Assembly: GCF_031127875.1 (NCBI RefSeq)
Contig: NZ_JARXIA010000023.1
Span: 37,112 to 101,111, forward strand
Direction: 5' to 3'
Length of the DNA stretch: 64,000 nt
Origin: Pelagicoccus sp. SDUM812005
Lineage (GTDB): Bacteria > Verrucomicrobiota > Verrucomicrobiia > Opitutales > Opitutaceae
Shown piece after piece: positions 54,501 to 63,800 of this stretch. The position numbers and the translations under genes were made by a program. The notes beneath the pieces are model-generated. The model had not been told where the DNA came from and did not search any database. It saw only the letters and a program-made list of their open reading frames with translations. Numbering within the stretch: position 1 is the first letter of the stretch; the number at the start of each line of letters is the position of its first letter.

Positions 54501-55188
54501 CGATCAGAACCTTGTTGTGGTTAATCGATGCACGCATCGAATGATTGTCCTCGAAGTTCTCCGTCGACAATTGAAATTCGAACTTGGTGCTGTCGCGACT
54601 CAGGGAAGCGGTATTCGTACTACGATTTACGATACCGCCCGGAGAGCCCAAGCCGAAAAGGAAGGAGTTCGCGCCGCGATTGATATCAACGCGTCCGGAA
54701 ATGTATGAGTCAAAGGGGATCTCGGTCACATAGTAGTCAACCGTACGCGTCGCACGACCAAGACCACGAATATTCGTGCCGCCCATCGGAACCTGACGAG
54801 AGTCGCTGTTCCCGATCTCCAGCTGAGCATCTCGCTGCGTATCCATATAATCGCTACCACGCCCTACCGCATCGGCATTTGTCGCATACAGCAAGACTTC
54901 ATCCATCCCCGTCGCCCCGACATCCTCGAGAAACTCGGAAGTCATGACTTGCACGGACGTCGCGACATCGGAGAGCTGCGTCTTCAAGCGCCCACCTGCC
55001 AAGGTTGAATTAGCGCGATATCCGTCGTCATCAGCGCCGTCGACCGTGAAGGGAGACAATTCGAAAACCTCCTCTTCGCCATCATCGTCCTGGGCGTAGC
55101 CGATATTTCCTCCGGCTAGCGCAGCACCTGCAAATGCAGATGCGCATAAGGCGTTTAGCCCTTTTTTGTAGTTTGTTATGGGTATCAT
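51541..55188 (-). CDS. TonB-dependent outer-membrane receptor, duplicate pair member A
   Basis: 1215 residues. The first 26 residues (MIPITNYKKGLNALCASAF...) are identical to those of the receptor at 57043, and the DNA there is almost unchanged. Mature N-terminus DDDGEEEVFELSPFTVDG, GYRANSTLAGGR; plug with VATSVQVMTSEFLEDVGA, IRGLGRATRTVDYY and VDINRGANSFLFGLGSPGGIVN; barrel ending LRNTFEF. The pair diverges in barrel loops, expected if the two import different oligosaccharides. A truncated GH95 3' end and the same intergenic region lie upstream of it, showing that the receptor arose by segmental duplication. Ends at a strong terminator. Confidence 0.92.
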   Translation of the reverse strand: MIPITNYKKGLNALCASAFAGAALAGGNIGYAQDDDGEEEVFELSPFTVDGADDDGYRANSTLAGGRLKTQLSDVATSVQVMTSEFLEDVGATGMDEVLLYATNADAVGRGSDYMDTQRDAQLEIGNSDSRQVPMGGTNIRGLGRATRTVDYYVTEIPFDSYISGRVDINRGANSFLFGLGSPGGIVNRSTNTASLSRDSTKFEFQLSTENFEDNHSMRASINHNKVLIEDQLAVRVATLFNEEEYTQKPAMKDTQRNFVAFTYKPFSEKKITIKGNFENGNIVSNPANRLGPLENLSTFLNDPRDTPIVWPKTEENPTGRMWVNAIETINAMDGDSLSWHNYLGLDDNGVGIRTWGNSTGAPVGRGWTPVFDGTETADGHPTWAFALQTRGEWINGNPTFDADDGFVRGSRNSIFTGPPGYRNLGSNGGFVNWSDQGLTNYDVFDWRTNLISGGLDFTNFDFDRSNVSFEMLSDSGDYGIELGFDKQHFDRESYISIGNPRLTFDVNETLPMGQPNPNFGRLYIYTGVPTRTYAPSTRETMRATAFAKVDFEEKFDSPLGKLLGRHTLTGLLDSSEEFKSTIGYTMGSEGGDVAFHVDDTNVQGNNRRARSIIYLGPQQLDAWSDPNFSMADFQMTSVPGNLALSRATPDHKLKALFWNVGDPATDANYRSVRGDEFPDETEFWYEMRAQNAKLEQTNVDSWAINLQSFFFNDLLVANLGWRDDEVENYLNSSPPKDEVNVSLVSPDVFNLDDTEARTSGGSNFAYGLVLKVPNNFLPEGHTMALHYGDSSNFTPSPDGFDIDGNLTPPSDGSTKDYGVTYSTDRFSIRFNAYKGNSTNLGSGAGAGAGFGYGVVASQAMMNIYRDTRRELDDWDWDMDGQFDDPTVDDGLNDDGEPEGIAGDGIIDSKQGNNPMSLAQLHQLHAAWGELVTPFMKEVTRYSYTPSSAPGESDDSWVLGSDLYYVLKDTIDLEAEGKEIELTFNPTKNWRIAFNATQQSSIISNSYARIGEFGRRYAAALDKVDDTVTPDGEVIEIEYYRNSGNFLEDTPRTDKYGTNALYGKYFGNSWGGQLYLYGKALEGTEDPKVREYRANFITNYKFSDGRFKGLNVGGAYRYQSEGALGFELIEDPETGTPYPDPDKPHYDDSREYFDFWAGYSRKISGDRVNWKVQLNVRNAFADNDPLPAQFQPDGSVARASVPAPRQIILRNTFEF

Positions 55189-55913
55189 TATTAGTCGCTT
55201 GTTGAGCTAAGGGATATAGACTTTAGGACAAAGCCCTCCCAACTCTTACCAAACGTTCGACGCGACTCGTCACGCCTCTTGCTCGTCAAACAAGCGGAGC
55301 TCTCCCAAATATGGGATAGCCAGGCACATCAAACAGGGAAAACGGTGACTCGATCGAACTCGTCAGCCGCTTCAATCCATAGCCAATATAGGATGCATTC
55401 GAATCGCTGGGGAATATCGTAGGCGGTAAGAAGAAAAGGTTGGGGTATTTGTCGTTACAGAGAAAGCAGTTTGAACTGCTTCTTCGAGCCGATCAGAGGT
55501 CCGACCCTAAAAACAGAAACTGCTGAGACATCATACTGCCCCAGATCAAGATTTCCTCCTATCATGCGTTTGAATGACTTAACCGCTTTTTCCAAAAAAA
55601 TAAGACGAATACCCTATCATCGCTCTCTTTCGACGCTAGGAATCACTGAAGGGAAACACCCCCCTTCAAGAAAGCTGCAGGCGAAAGCGGGCCGAAGGAG
55701 TCGCCGCCGGAGGGCTGATCGCTCCAGAGATACGCGGCGAGGTGGCTAAGGGCTCAAGATCACCTTGAAGCTCAGCTCTTCTCCCTTGCGCATCCGCAGC
55801 TCGCGGTAAGCCTCCCCGTAGCTCGATTTCTCGAAGCGGTCCGAAGCCTCGCTTACCAGCTCGTTCACCGCAGCAGCGAAACTGAGCGTGAACGCGCACT
55901 CCCGCCGCGCCAC
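55189..55913. repeat. Segmental duplication copy A (receptor upstream region plus GH95 3' end)
   Basis: Matches 60694-61430. Strongest blocks: ATATCGTAGGCGGTAAGAAG with TTGGGGTATTTGTCGTTA (from ~55415), ATCATGCGTTTGAATGACT (55561 on), ATCGCTCTCTTTCGACGCT, and the GH95 C-terminal coding end. By eye most of 55412-55913 is about 85% identical; the ~220 bases next to the receptor start are more diverged. It also holds an inverted repeat TCCCA-AATA-TGGGA at 55303-55316 absent from copy B. The receptor promoter must be in this segment. Confidence 0.88.
55746..55913 (-). pseudogene. Truncated GH95 3' end (last ~55 codons)
   Basis: On the minus strand an in-frame stretch reads VARRECAFTLSF ... NELVSEASDRFEKSSYGEAY ... 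KVILSP then stop. It matches the C-terminus of the intact GH95 at 61263 (VAERDSAFTLSF ... DELVSEASDRFEKSSYGEAY ... KVILSR). No start or catalytic part exists; homology stops at ~55913, 67 bases before the DUF1080 gene end. It is the breakpoint side of the receptor duplication. Confidence 0.9.
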
Positions 55914-55980
55914 AACGGCTCGCCCCTACCTCACCAAACTGAGCCGCGACAGAATCCGGACTGCGTATCCAACCCTACCG

Positions 55981-56820
55981 TCACTTCAAGAATGTCTCCA
56001 TCGGCACGATCTCGTCGTACTCTTTGATCTCGATATTTCGATAGAAGATCTCAGCGGTCTCCGACTGAAAGCCGATAATTCCTTCGCTCGGCTGCACCGA
56101 GGTCGCCATATTGACGACTTCGCCATTGAGTTTGTGAATCACGTAATCGCCTCCCATGACGATGATCTCGCACCGGTTCCACTTACCGTCGAGAGCATGA
56201 TGGTTCTCGGTCGGGCTCGCAAAGTGCAGCCAGCCTCCTACCTCCATCGGCTCCCCTCCCTTATGAGGATGCAAAAAGCTTTTTCCGTCTTCAGCAGGGT
56301 ACCAGAGGTAGCCGGCTCCCTTCGGCCGTATCAAGTCTCCCGTGTGGTTACGCCCCTTGGTGTGGTCATAGCGGATCTGATACTCGATACCCACCGGCCA
56401 AACCGTATCGTCCGTCACATGATAATACACGCCAGCGTCGTACTGCCACCTGCCAAAATTGTTAGCGATCCTCTCACCCCACTTGTATTCAAATCTCAAA
56501 ACATACTTGCTGTAAGACTTCTTGGTGTAGAATAGCCCGTGCGTATCGTTCTCGCCTGTATCCAACTTGTACTCGGCCGGAAAACTATCGTCGAAGACAT
56601 GGATCATGCCCTTTTCGATAGCGAAGACCCGCTTAGCCATCTCCGCATCACCGCTACGAATCTTCAAATAGAGTCCGTCGAAATTCTCTCCGTTGAACAA
56701 AGGCACGAAGCCCTCCTCCGCTTGAGAATTCGGGATCAGGCTGCCAAAGCCAATTACGCCACACCATACGAGCAGGCGGCCAAGCCCTTCTCTCAAGAAT
56801 CTAATCGTCATTAATCTCAT
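55981..56820 (-). CDS. Secreted DUF1080 (3-keto-disaccharide hydrolase-like) protein
   Basis: 279 residues with an N-terminal leader (…LLVWCGVIGFGSLIPNSQA). A single DUF1080 concanavalin-like domain: FVPLFNGENFDGLY, GLFYTKKSYSKYVLRFEYKW, DAGVYYHVTDD, GIEYQIRYD, WNRCEIIVMGGDYVIHKLNGEVV, GIIGFQSETAEIFYRNIEIKEY. Family members have been linked to 3-keto-glycoside hydrolysis; others may only bind sugars. It lies between the two duplicated receptor copies and probably marks the insertion or junction of that event. A second DUF1080 domain is fused to GH29 at 23814. Confidence 0.85.
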   Translation of the reverse strand: MRLMTIRFLREGLGRLLVWCGVIGFGSLIPNSQAEEGFVPLFNGENFDGLYLKIRSGDAEMAKRVFAIEKGMIHVFDDSFPAEYKLDTGENDTHGLFYTKKSYSKYVLRFEYKWGERIANNFGRWQYDAGVYYHVTDDTVWPVGIEYQIRYDHTKGRNHTGDLIRPKGAGYLWYPAEDGKSFLHPHKGGEPMEVGGWLHFASPTENHHALDGKWNRCEIIVMGGDYVIHKLNGEVVNMATSVQPSEGIIGFQSETAEIFYRNIEIKEYDEIVPMETFLK

Positions 56821-56983
56821 CCTATCACCAAAAGTTAATACCAGGTACCATCCAATTAGAGGGTAGGCAGCAGAAATCCAGTTAACGAGGTTCGAGCGTC
56901 CATGGCATGGGAAAGAGCAGGACCACGGAACACCATCTCATATCTCTCTTCCGGCATACACACTGCATCGGGTCACGAAAACC

Positions 56984-57013
56984 AAAAGGCCACTTCCTGC
57001 AGTGGAAGCGGCC
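56984..57013 (-). terminator. Rho-independent terminator of TonB receptor gene (copy B)
   Basis: On the minus strand GGCCGCTTCC, 6-base loop, GGAAGTGGCC, then TTTTGGTTTT. One mismatch in a 10-bp stem, 30 bases past the receptor stop. Confidence 0.85.
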
Positions 57014-57042
57014 TCGAATATGAGGTCAAAATCGCAATCGAC

Positions 57043-60000
57043 CTAAAAACTGAACGAGTTTCTGAGCATAATTTCCCGAGGAGAGGGATACATCGTACTC
57101 GCTACGCTTGCGTCCGGTTGGAACTGAACAGGAATCGGATCCTTTTCGGCAAAGAGATTTCGTACATTCAACTGAACCTTCCATCTCACCTTATCATTGA
57201 AGACCTTCTTACCATAGCTTACCCAAAGATCGAAATACTCCCGGCCTTCATCATAATACGGCTGCGTCGGATCTGGGTATACTGTACCCGTGTTCTCATC
57301 AACCGTAGACCCGTATCCGATAGCCGCTTTGCTCTGATAACGATAGGCACCTCCGATTCCGACCCCTTTAAACCGACCGTCCCTGAAGGAATAGTTAGCA
57401 ACCAAATTGGCACGATACTTTCGAGCCGACGGATCCTCCGTCCCTTCCAAGGCCTTGTTGAAGAAGTAATTTTGCCCGCCGTACTGGTTAGATATATACC
57501 GTCCCCATATAGCTTGCGGATGCCACTTATCTTCGTAGATCGGAGTAGTGAGCCTGCCAAAATTCCGAACATTAGCCATCCAAGGATGCTCGTCGAAAAT
57601 CGCTAAATATTCCTCGAAGTATTTAGTCGTGTTCGGAGCTAGATTCGAGCGAACGGTAGACTGCTTAGAAGCATTAAACGAAAGCCGTAGGCTATCGCTT
57701 ACGTTGTAGGTCATCTCTAGTTCCCATCCTTTCGCTGCGAGATCCGCTGTGTCAGTGAGAACTGAATACAACTCCGGCCCAGCAGAAGTGCTAGGATTTC
57801 CACCATTATTATCCTCTCGCGTATTGAGAACCGGTTTAGTTGTCTCTAGAACCCATGGGGTAACGAACTCCTGACCGACGATCTCGATTTGATGCATCTG
57901 CTCGAGGCTGATCACGTTTTCCGTACCATAGATGTGTTCAGTACGATCATCCTTTCCGTTGTTAGCGATTCCCTGCGGATTGCCGGAATTGTCAACTCCG
58001 TCGTCTCGCGTGATATCGTCAAAGACATAGTCCCGATTCGCATCGTAGGTTTCCATTTCATCCCAAGAGTTGCGGTACCAGTTCAGCATCGTCTGAGATG
58101 TCGCGACACGATAGCCTCCTACGACAGGCCCGTAATACGCATCGCTCACCGACCCCTCATAATAGTTGATACGGGCATTGAACCGACTTCCGACGTTAAC
58201 AGTCACTCCAATGTCCCGAGAACTACCAGATGAACTGTTCAAAAGCTCGCCGTAATGATTGTATCCAGCAGGGCTAGGTTCGAAATTGTCCGACTCTCCA
58301 TAGTGAAAGGAAACAGAGGTGCCTTCAGGAGTCCAACGCTGCGGCACCTTCAGGACCAGACCGTAGGCAAAGTTTTCGGCTGTCATCAGCTCCTTTTCGG
58401 TATTGTCGAAGTTGAATACAGCAGGATCGTGAATCGCGGAACCGTCCTCCGACTTCGGGACTGAAGTGTTCCACAACCGATACACTTCATCCTCGCGATA
58501 GCCAAGATTGGCGACGAAATGTTCGTCGAGAAAGAAACTCTGCAAGTTGATCGCTCGCGAGGATGCGTCTCGATTCTCCAATTGCCCACTCTGAGGAATA
58601 AACGGAGTCGTGTAACGGGTCGTATCAGGATGCTCGTGCTCCACCGTCCCGATGACATCCCCATTGTCGTCAAGTATCTCCTGACCACCTGTCAGGTCGT
58701 CTCGCGAAGCCTCGACAGCAGGGTCGCCCACATTCCAATAACGCACTGTCGTTTCGTAGCCGTCTGGCAAATGCGTCAAATTGTAATGAGAGGGAACCCG
58801 TCCGATATCGAAATCGGAGAGCTGAAAATCTGGGTTCGTCCAGGCTTCCATGTTCGCTTCACCAAGATAGATGAAGGCTTTGGTGCGGCGACTGTTACCG
58901 ATGGCATCGGTTTGCGTATCCGTATGAAATTCAACATCGCCTCCGTAAGATCCCATCACCCAACCAAGTCGCTTCCGGTCCATCTCGTTCTCATCCAACA
59001 TGGCCGTCGCCGTATGCCGCCCCAGCCAACGCAGAGGCCCATTATCGAAGCGTTCTTCGAAATCGAATTTTGCGAATGCGGTAGCGCGAAAGCTCTCCCG
59101 TTCTATGGTTTCGATCCGCTTCTCAGGCGTAGACGTGTAAATATACACGCGTCCAAAGTTGGGATTCACAGATCCATCAACAGGCAGAGTTTCATTCACA
59201 TCCAAGGTGATTCGAGGCCGCCCGGCGCCAATGAAATTGTTATTCTCCCAATCTTGATGATTATATCCTAAAACAACTCCATATTTACCACTATCGGACA
59301 GAAACTCGATTTCTAAGTTCTCCTTTTCGAAATCATGCCCGTAGTAATCCATATTACCACTTATCAAGTTCTTTCGAAAATCGAAAAGAGAATAGTCCAA
59401 CAAACCTTGATCGGCATATCGCGGGTACTCCGACAATATATTCCCGTAGCTTATCGGACCGTAAACCGCCACCGTACTATTCACGCGAGTTCCACCATTC
59501 CCGTCTCCATCCGGATCTAGGTACGGATTCCCCGTGTAATACTGCCCCGCTATATTGGTCTGATAGGCCCAGGTTGGATACCCTTCAGGGGAAACCGAAT
59601 CGTCAAAAACAAGGTTCCATCCAGTCCCCACCGGAGCGCCCGTCGGATTATTAATGTAAGGAATCTCTGTACCATCCTCACTGTACCCCAACATGTTAGG
59701 GGCATCGTCTCTTATCGCCTGGAAGGCGTCGACCCACATCCGCCCAGTTGGATTCTCCGATGTTTTTTGCCAAACGTTCCCGATTGGGTCATTCAGGAAA
59801 GTAGACAAGTTTTCAGCAGGCCCCAGGCGATCCACCGGCGTCGCATCAATATTCCCTTTCTCGAAATTGGCTCGAACATTTAGGTTCTTTTCAGCGAAGG
59901 GCTTGTAGTTAAAAGCTACAAAATTCCGCTGAGTATCCTTTCCAGCAGGGCGCTGGATATACTCTTCCTCCTCAAAGAGAGTGGCTACGCGTATAGCTAA

Positions 60001-60693
60001 CTTGTCTTCAATAAGGACTCGGTTCGCGTTCAGAGAGGTCCGCCATGACTCGTTGTTCTCGAAGTTCTCAGTCGATAGCTCGAAACGAATATCCGTAGAA
60101 TCGGTGAAGCTCGCCTGAGTAGTGGTCGAATTAACTATTCCAGCAGGTGACCCTAAGCCGAAAAGAAAAGAATTCGCGCCGCGATTAATGTCAACACGAC
60201 CCGAAATATACGAATCAAACGGAATTTCACTCTGATAGTAATCTACAGTGCGAGTGGCGTGCCCCAGCGCTCGAACATTCGTAATAGAACTAGGATTCGT
60301 CCTGGTCTCTCCAGATCCCAAAGAACCGCTCGTCCCCTCCGTCACGCCGAGGTAGTCACTCCCAGAACCAATAGCATCGGTTCCCGTCGTATAAATAAGA
60401 ACTTCGTCGAGACTGTTTGCTCCAACGTCGTTCAGGAAGTCGGAAGTAATAGCTTGAACCGACGTTGCAAGATCCGACAACTTCGAGTTCATTCGACCTC
60501 CAGCCAAAGTCTCGTTCGAGTAATATCCGTTGTCACGGCTGCCGTCCACCGTAAAAGGAGACAGTTCGAAGACCTCCTCTTCGACATCGTCGTCTTGCGA
60601 ATAGCCGACGCTGCTGCCTGCTAGAGCAGCACCTGCAAATGCAGATGCGCATAAGGCGTTTAGCCCTTTTTTGTAGTTTGTTATGGGTATCAT
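57043..60693 (-). CDS. TonB-dependent outer-membrane receptor, duplicate pair member B
   Basis: 1216 residues, paralogue of the receptor at 51541 with the identical first 26 residues. DDDVEEEVFELSPFTVDGSRDNGYYSNETLAGGR, plug with LATSVQAITSDFLNDVGA, VRALGHATRTVDYY and VDINRGANSFLFGLGSPAGIVN, barrel ending LRNSFSF. It is preceded on the same strand by the intact GH95 fucosidase, the ancestral order of the duplicated block, so B is likely the parental copy (inference). It probably imports the oligosaccharide trimmed by that fucosidase. Confidence 0.92.
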   Translation of the reverse strand: MIPITNYKKGLNALCASAFAGAALAGSSVGYSQDDDVEEEVFELSPFTVDGSRDNGYYSNETLAGGRMNSKLSDLATSVQAITSDFLNDVGANSLDEVLIYTTGTDAIGSGSDYLGVTEGTSGSLGSGETRTNPSSITNVRALGHATRTVDYYQSEIPFDSYISGRVDINRGANSFLFGLGSPAGIVNSTTTQASFTDSTDIRFELSTENFENNESWRTSLNANRVLIEDKLAIRVATLFEEEEYIQRPAGKDTQRNFVAFNYKPFAEKNLNVRANFEKGNIDATPVDRLGPAENLSTFLNDPIGNVWQKTSENPTGRMWVDAFQAIRDDAPNMLGYSEDGTEIPYINNPTGAPVGTGWNLVFDDSVSPEGYPTWAYQTNIAGQYYTGNPYLDPDGDGNGGTRVNSTVAVYGPISYGNILSEYPRYADQGLLDYSLFDFRKNLISGNMDYYGHDFEKENLEIEFLSDSGKYGVVLGYNHQDWENNNFIGAGRPRITLDVNETLPVDGSVNPNFGRVYIYTSTPEKRIETIERESFRATAFAKFDFEERFDNGPLRWLGRHTATAMLDENEMDRKRLGWVMGSYGGDVEFHTDTQTDAIGNSRRTKAFIYLGEANMEAWTNPDFQLSDFDIGRVPSHYNLTHLPDGYETTVRYWNVGDPAVEASRDDLTGGQEILDDNGDVIGTVEHEHPDTTRYTTPFIPQSGQLENRDASSRAINLQSFFLDEHFVANLGYREDEVYRLWNTSVPKSEDGSAIHDPAVFNFDNTEKELMTAENFAYGLVLKVPQRWTPEGTSVSFHYGESDNFEPSPAGYNHYGELLNSSSGSSRDIGVTVNVGSRFNARINYYEGSVSDAYYGPVVGGYRVATSQTMLNWYRNSWDEMETYDANRDYVFDDITRDDGVDNSGNPQGIANNGKDDRTEHIYGTENVISLEQMHQIEIVGQEFVTPWVLETTKPVLNTREDNNGGNPSTSAGPELYSVLTDTADLAAKGWELEMTYNVSDSLRLSFNASKQSTVRSNLAPNTTKYFEEYLAIFDEHPWMANVRNFGRLTTPIYEDKWHPQAIWGRYISNQYGGQNYFFNKALEGTEDPSARKYRANLVANYSFRDGRFKGVGIGGAYRYQSKAAIGYGSTVDENTGTVYPDPTQPYYDEGREYFDLWVSYGKKVFNDKVRWKVQLNVRNLFAEKDPIPVQFQPDASVASTMYPSPREIMLRNSFSF

Positions 60694-61430
60694 TGTTAGT
60701 CGTTTCGTAAGATAAGTAATATAGACTTATGAACAAAACCCGCCCGATCCTCACACAATCGTTCGATACCACTCCTCTCGCCTCTCCCGAACCAGGCTAG
60801 TGAACGCATTTCAAACAATGGAATAGCAAGGGTACACAAGCTGCAATAAAAGGATGAAAGCTGAAACTCTTTCGAATTTTCCAGCTAGGCCATTCCTTTT
60901 CCAATACAGGATGCAAGCGAACAGCAGGGGCAATATCGTAGGCGGTAAGAAGAATAGGGTTGGGGTATTTGTCGTTAAAGAGAAAGCAGTTCAATGCTTT
61001 CCTAGGCCGACCAAAGGTCTAAACCCAAAAACAAAAACTGCCGAGAACGCATACTGCCTCAGATCACGACTTCCTCCAATCATGCGTTTGAATGACTCTG
61101 CCGCTTTTTCCCGCAAAATAAGACAATTACCCTAACATCGCTCTCTTTCGACGCTGGGAATCACTGAAGGGAAACACCGCCTCCTAGGAATGCTGCAGGC
61201 GAAAGCGGCCGAAGGAGTCGCCGCCGGAGGGCTGATCGCTCCAGTGATACGCGGCGAGGAGACTAACGGCTCAAGATCACCTTGAAGCTCAGCTCTTCTC
61301 CCTTGCCCATCCGCAGCTCGCGGTAAGCCTCCCCGTAGCTCGATTTCTCGAAGCGGTCCGAAGCCTCGCTTACCAGCTCGTCCACCGCGGCAGGGAAACT
61401 GAGCGTGAACGCGCTATCCCGCTCCGCCAC
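60694..61430. repeat. Segmental duplication copy B (receptor upstream region plus GH95 3' end)
   Basis: Partner of 55189-55913. The 569-base non-coding part (60694-61262) should contain the receptor promoter and any leader. The segments conserved between the copies (60926-60980, 61075-61105, 61134-61170) are the best candidates for control sites because the rest has drifted. The last part is the 3' end of the intact GH95 gene. Confidence 0.88.
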
Positions 61431-63800
61431 GAGCCTGACCTCCACGCTCCTCCGCTCCCAATCCCAGCGGGCCGACGTTCGAATTCCCGCTCGCGTCAGG
61501 ACATCGCGAAACTCCCCTTCCGGCCATGCCTCCGGCAAGGCTGGCAACAGGCGAAGCATTTTAGCGCTCCCACCGCAGAGCATTTCCAAAATCGCCGCCG
61601 GAATACCGAAATTTGCATCCATCTGGAACGGGGCCGTGCGCCCCCAAGTCACCGGCAGCGTAACGCCCATATCCCTCCAATCGTTGTGGTAGGTAAACAG
61701 ATTTTGGCCCAAGCAACTCCGCGCCAGAATATCCAGCGCCTCGAAGGCCTTCTCTCCATCGCTCAAGCGGGCGTAGACGTTAGCCATATGGGCCAAGGAC
61801 CAGCCGGTCTGCGACTTGAGCCCGATGCGTAAACGCTTCTCGATCGCAACCTTGCTCGCTTCATAGAGCTCAGGCGTGGCCTCCCGCGATAATTCCTGCC
61901 CCGGAAACAACGGATAGATATGCGACTGGTGACGGTGCTCGTAGTTGTCCTTGAAATCTGGATGCAGCCACTCCTTCAAAGCGCCGTCCTCGTTCACGTC
62001 GTAAGCCGGCATCGACGCCAGCAAGGTCTTCCAACGCGGCACTGCCTGCTCCTCGATCCCCAGATGCTGGCAAGCGGCAATCAAGTTCCCCAAGACCTCC
62101 TTCGAAATCGCAACCGCAATGGTCGAATTGATCTGAACCTTAATCTTGGTCTCGCGCCCCGTACGCGGATCCCGAAGCACCTTGTCCGCAGGCTGGTTTT
62201 CCGGCGACTGGGACGGGAAGAACAGGTTCACCCCGCGCTCGTCCTTCACGATGAAATCCTCGTAGAAAGCAGCCACTTCCTTCATGAAGGGAACCGCCCG
62301 ATCGCGCAGGAACGCTTCGTCTCCCGTAAACAAGTAGTAGTCGTAATAGAACGACGCCAGCCACCCCGCCGCATCCGTCCAGTAGATGACGTGCGGAGCG
62401 GTGTGCCGCATGATACCGCTATCCGGCGACATAAAGGGCGGAATATAGATCCCGTCGCATCCGTACAGCTGCCGCGCATTGTAGCGAAACTCATCCAGGT
62501 GCGCGTCGAAGAAATCGAAGAACGCCATCATCGAGTCTTTCAGATCCCCCGGCAAGGCCTGCCAATAACTCATCTGCAGGTTCTCGTTGATTCCATACAG
62601 GGAACTCCAGGGCGGACGGTAGTCGCCATTCCAGATGCCTTGCAAGTTGGCAGGATTCCCCCCGTCCCGACTGCTCGAAACCAAGAGGTAACGCCCATAG
62701 TCGAACAACTTCTGCATCAACTCCGCGGAAGCTTCCCCGCGGTACGCGTCGAGCAACAAGTACTCATTGGGCGTATCCATTTTTCCTGACCGATTCAGAT
62801 CGACCCGTACCGAATTGAACTTCTCCCGGTGAATCCGCACGTGCGCCGACAGGAGTCGCTCGTACGACTCTCCCTTCTCCAAAAGACTTCGCTTAAGACG
62901 AGGAATGGCTCCCTCCGCGTCCTCGTTCGCAAAAAAGCCAAGCACGACCAATACGGAATCGGCATCTTCAAAACGAATGCGTCCGCCCTGCTTTTCCAAA
63001 TTAGCATAGGAGAGCTCGGCTCCGCGCAGCGGGCGATTCTCCGCCTTGACCTCGCCGCCGCGCACCAGCACGCGAGCCACCCCGCCAAACTCGCCCCCGT
63101 CGGATCCCGTTGCTCGAAACTCCAGAAACGATCCCTCCGCCGCCGTCTTGAAACGGAAGCCCGGATCGAAGGACTCCCCGTTTTGCAAAATAGCGTCCTC
63201 CAGGTCGTGGATATCCAAAGCGATTTCGCCGCTCACTGCTCCGGAGCGATCCGCGGCAATACTGTATACAGCCACGTCGTCAGCGGCCGAAACGAACAGG
63301 CGCCGCAGGTAACGCGTATCCCCGTCCCGCCAAACCACGGCAACTTCTCCCGTCTCGAAATCGAGCCTGCGCTCGTAGTCGGCAAACATTCGCTCGCTAT
63401 CCATAGACAACAGCAAATCGAAAGCCGGATGATATACCGCGTTCCGCGCCTCGAAGCCCTTTTCCCGAAGCGTTTCGCGATAATGGGAGTTCGCCTTCAA
63501 GTAGTCCCCTTCCAGCATGTAGCGACGCACCACGGCGAGCTCCTCGCTCATGTCGGGGATGTCCGCAGTCTTCCCCCCATACCAAAGCTTGTTGTGGTTG
63601 AAGAGGATCCGCTCCTTGGCAATGGACCCGTAAACCAAGGCCCCCACCTCGCCGTTTCCAGACGGCAAGCCCTCCCGCCACTGGGCGGCCGGCGTGACCA
63701 TGGTCATGCCTCTCTCATAAGCGACAGCCGAACTTCCCAAAGAAAAGCAGGCCGAAGCGAAACACACGATACGGAGTATATAAATCGGGGAACGCAACAT
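61263..63800 (-). CDS. Secreted GH95 alpha-L-fucosidase (or alpha-L-galactosidase)
   Basis: 845 residues from ATG 63800 (leader SPIYILRIVCFASACFSLG); 14 further in-frame codons lie upstream. The N-terminal domain begins with the GH95 hallmark WREGLPSGNGEVGALVYG and ILFNHNKLWYGG. The catalytic (alpha/alpha)6 domain has WSSLYGINENLQMSYW with the paired asparagines Asn405/Asn407, FFPSQSPENQPAD with the probable acid glutamate, HRHQSHIYPLFPG, and QMDANFGIPAAILEML. All expected catalytic blocks are present. The family inverts alpha-1,2-linked L-fucose or, in some members, L-galactose. First gene of the leftward run with receptor B; its 3' end is duplicated at 55746. Confidence 0.93.
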   Translation of the reverse strand: MLRSPIYILRIVCFASACFSLGSSAVAYERGMTMVTPAAQWREGLPSGNGEVGALVYGSIAKERILFNHNKLWYGGKTADIPDMSEELAVVRRYMLEGDYLKANSHYRETLREKGFEARNAVYHPAFDLLLSMDSERMFADYERRLDFETGEVAVVWRDGDTRYLRRLFVSAADDVAVYSIAADRSGAVSGEIALDIHDLEDAILQNGESFDPGFRFKTAAEGSFLEFRATGSDGGEFGGVARVLVRGGEVKAENRPLRGAELSYANLEKQGGRIRFEDADSVLVVLGFFANEDAEGAIPRLKRSLLEKGESYERLLSAHVRIHREKFNSVRVDLNRSGKMDTPNEYLLLDAYRGEASAELMQKLFDYGRYLLVSSSRDGGNPANLQGIWNGDYRPPWSSLYGINENLQMSYWQALPGDLKDSMMAFFDFFDAHLDEFRYNARQLYGCDGIYIPPFMSPDSGIMRHTAPHVIYWTDAAGWLASFYYDYYLFTGDEAFLRDRAVPFMKEVAAFYEDFIVKDERGVNLFFPSQSPENQPADKVLRDPRTGRETKIKVQINSTIAVAISKEVLGNLIAACQHLGIEEQAVPRWKTLLASMPAYDVNEDGALKEWLHPDFKDNYEHRHQSHIYPLFPGQELSREATPELYEASKVAIEKRLRIGLKSQTGWSLAHMANVYARLSDGEKAFEALDILARSCLGQNLFTYHNDWRDMGVTLPVTWGRTAPFQMDANFGIPAAILEMLCGGSAKMLRLLPALPEAWPEGEFRDVLTRAGIRTSARWDWERRSVEVRLVAERDSAFTLSFPAAVDELVSEASDRFEKSSYGEAYRELRMGKGEELSFKVILSR

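Noticed and set aside
55666..55899. 77-codon frame across the GH95 remnant
   Set aside because: It is in a different frame from the GH95 homology, which runs in another minus frame to the stop at 55746.
51541..60693. SusCD-type pair
   Set aside because: Receptors are SusC-like in role, but no SusD-like lipoprotein is adjacent; the 279-residue neighbour is DUF1080.
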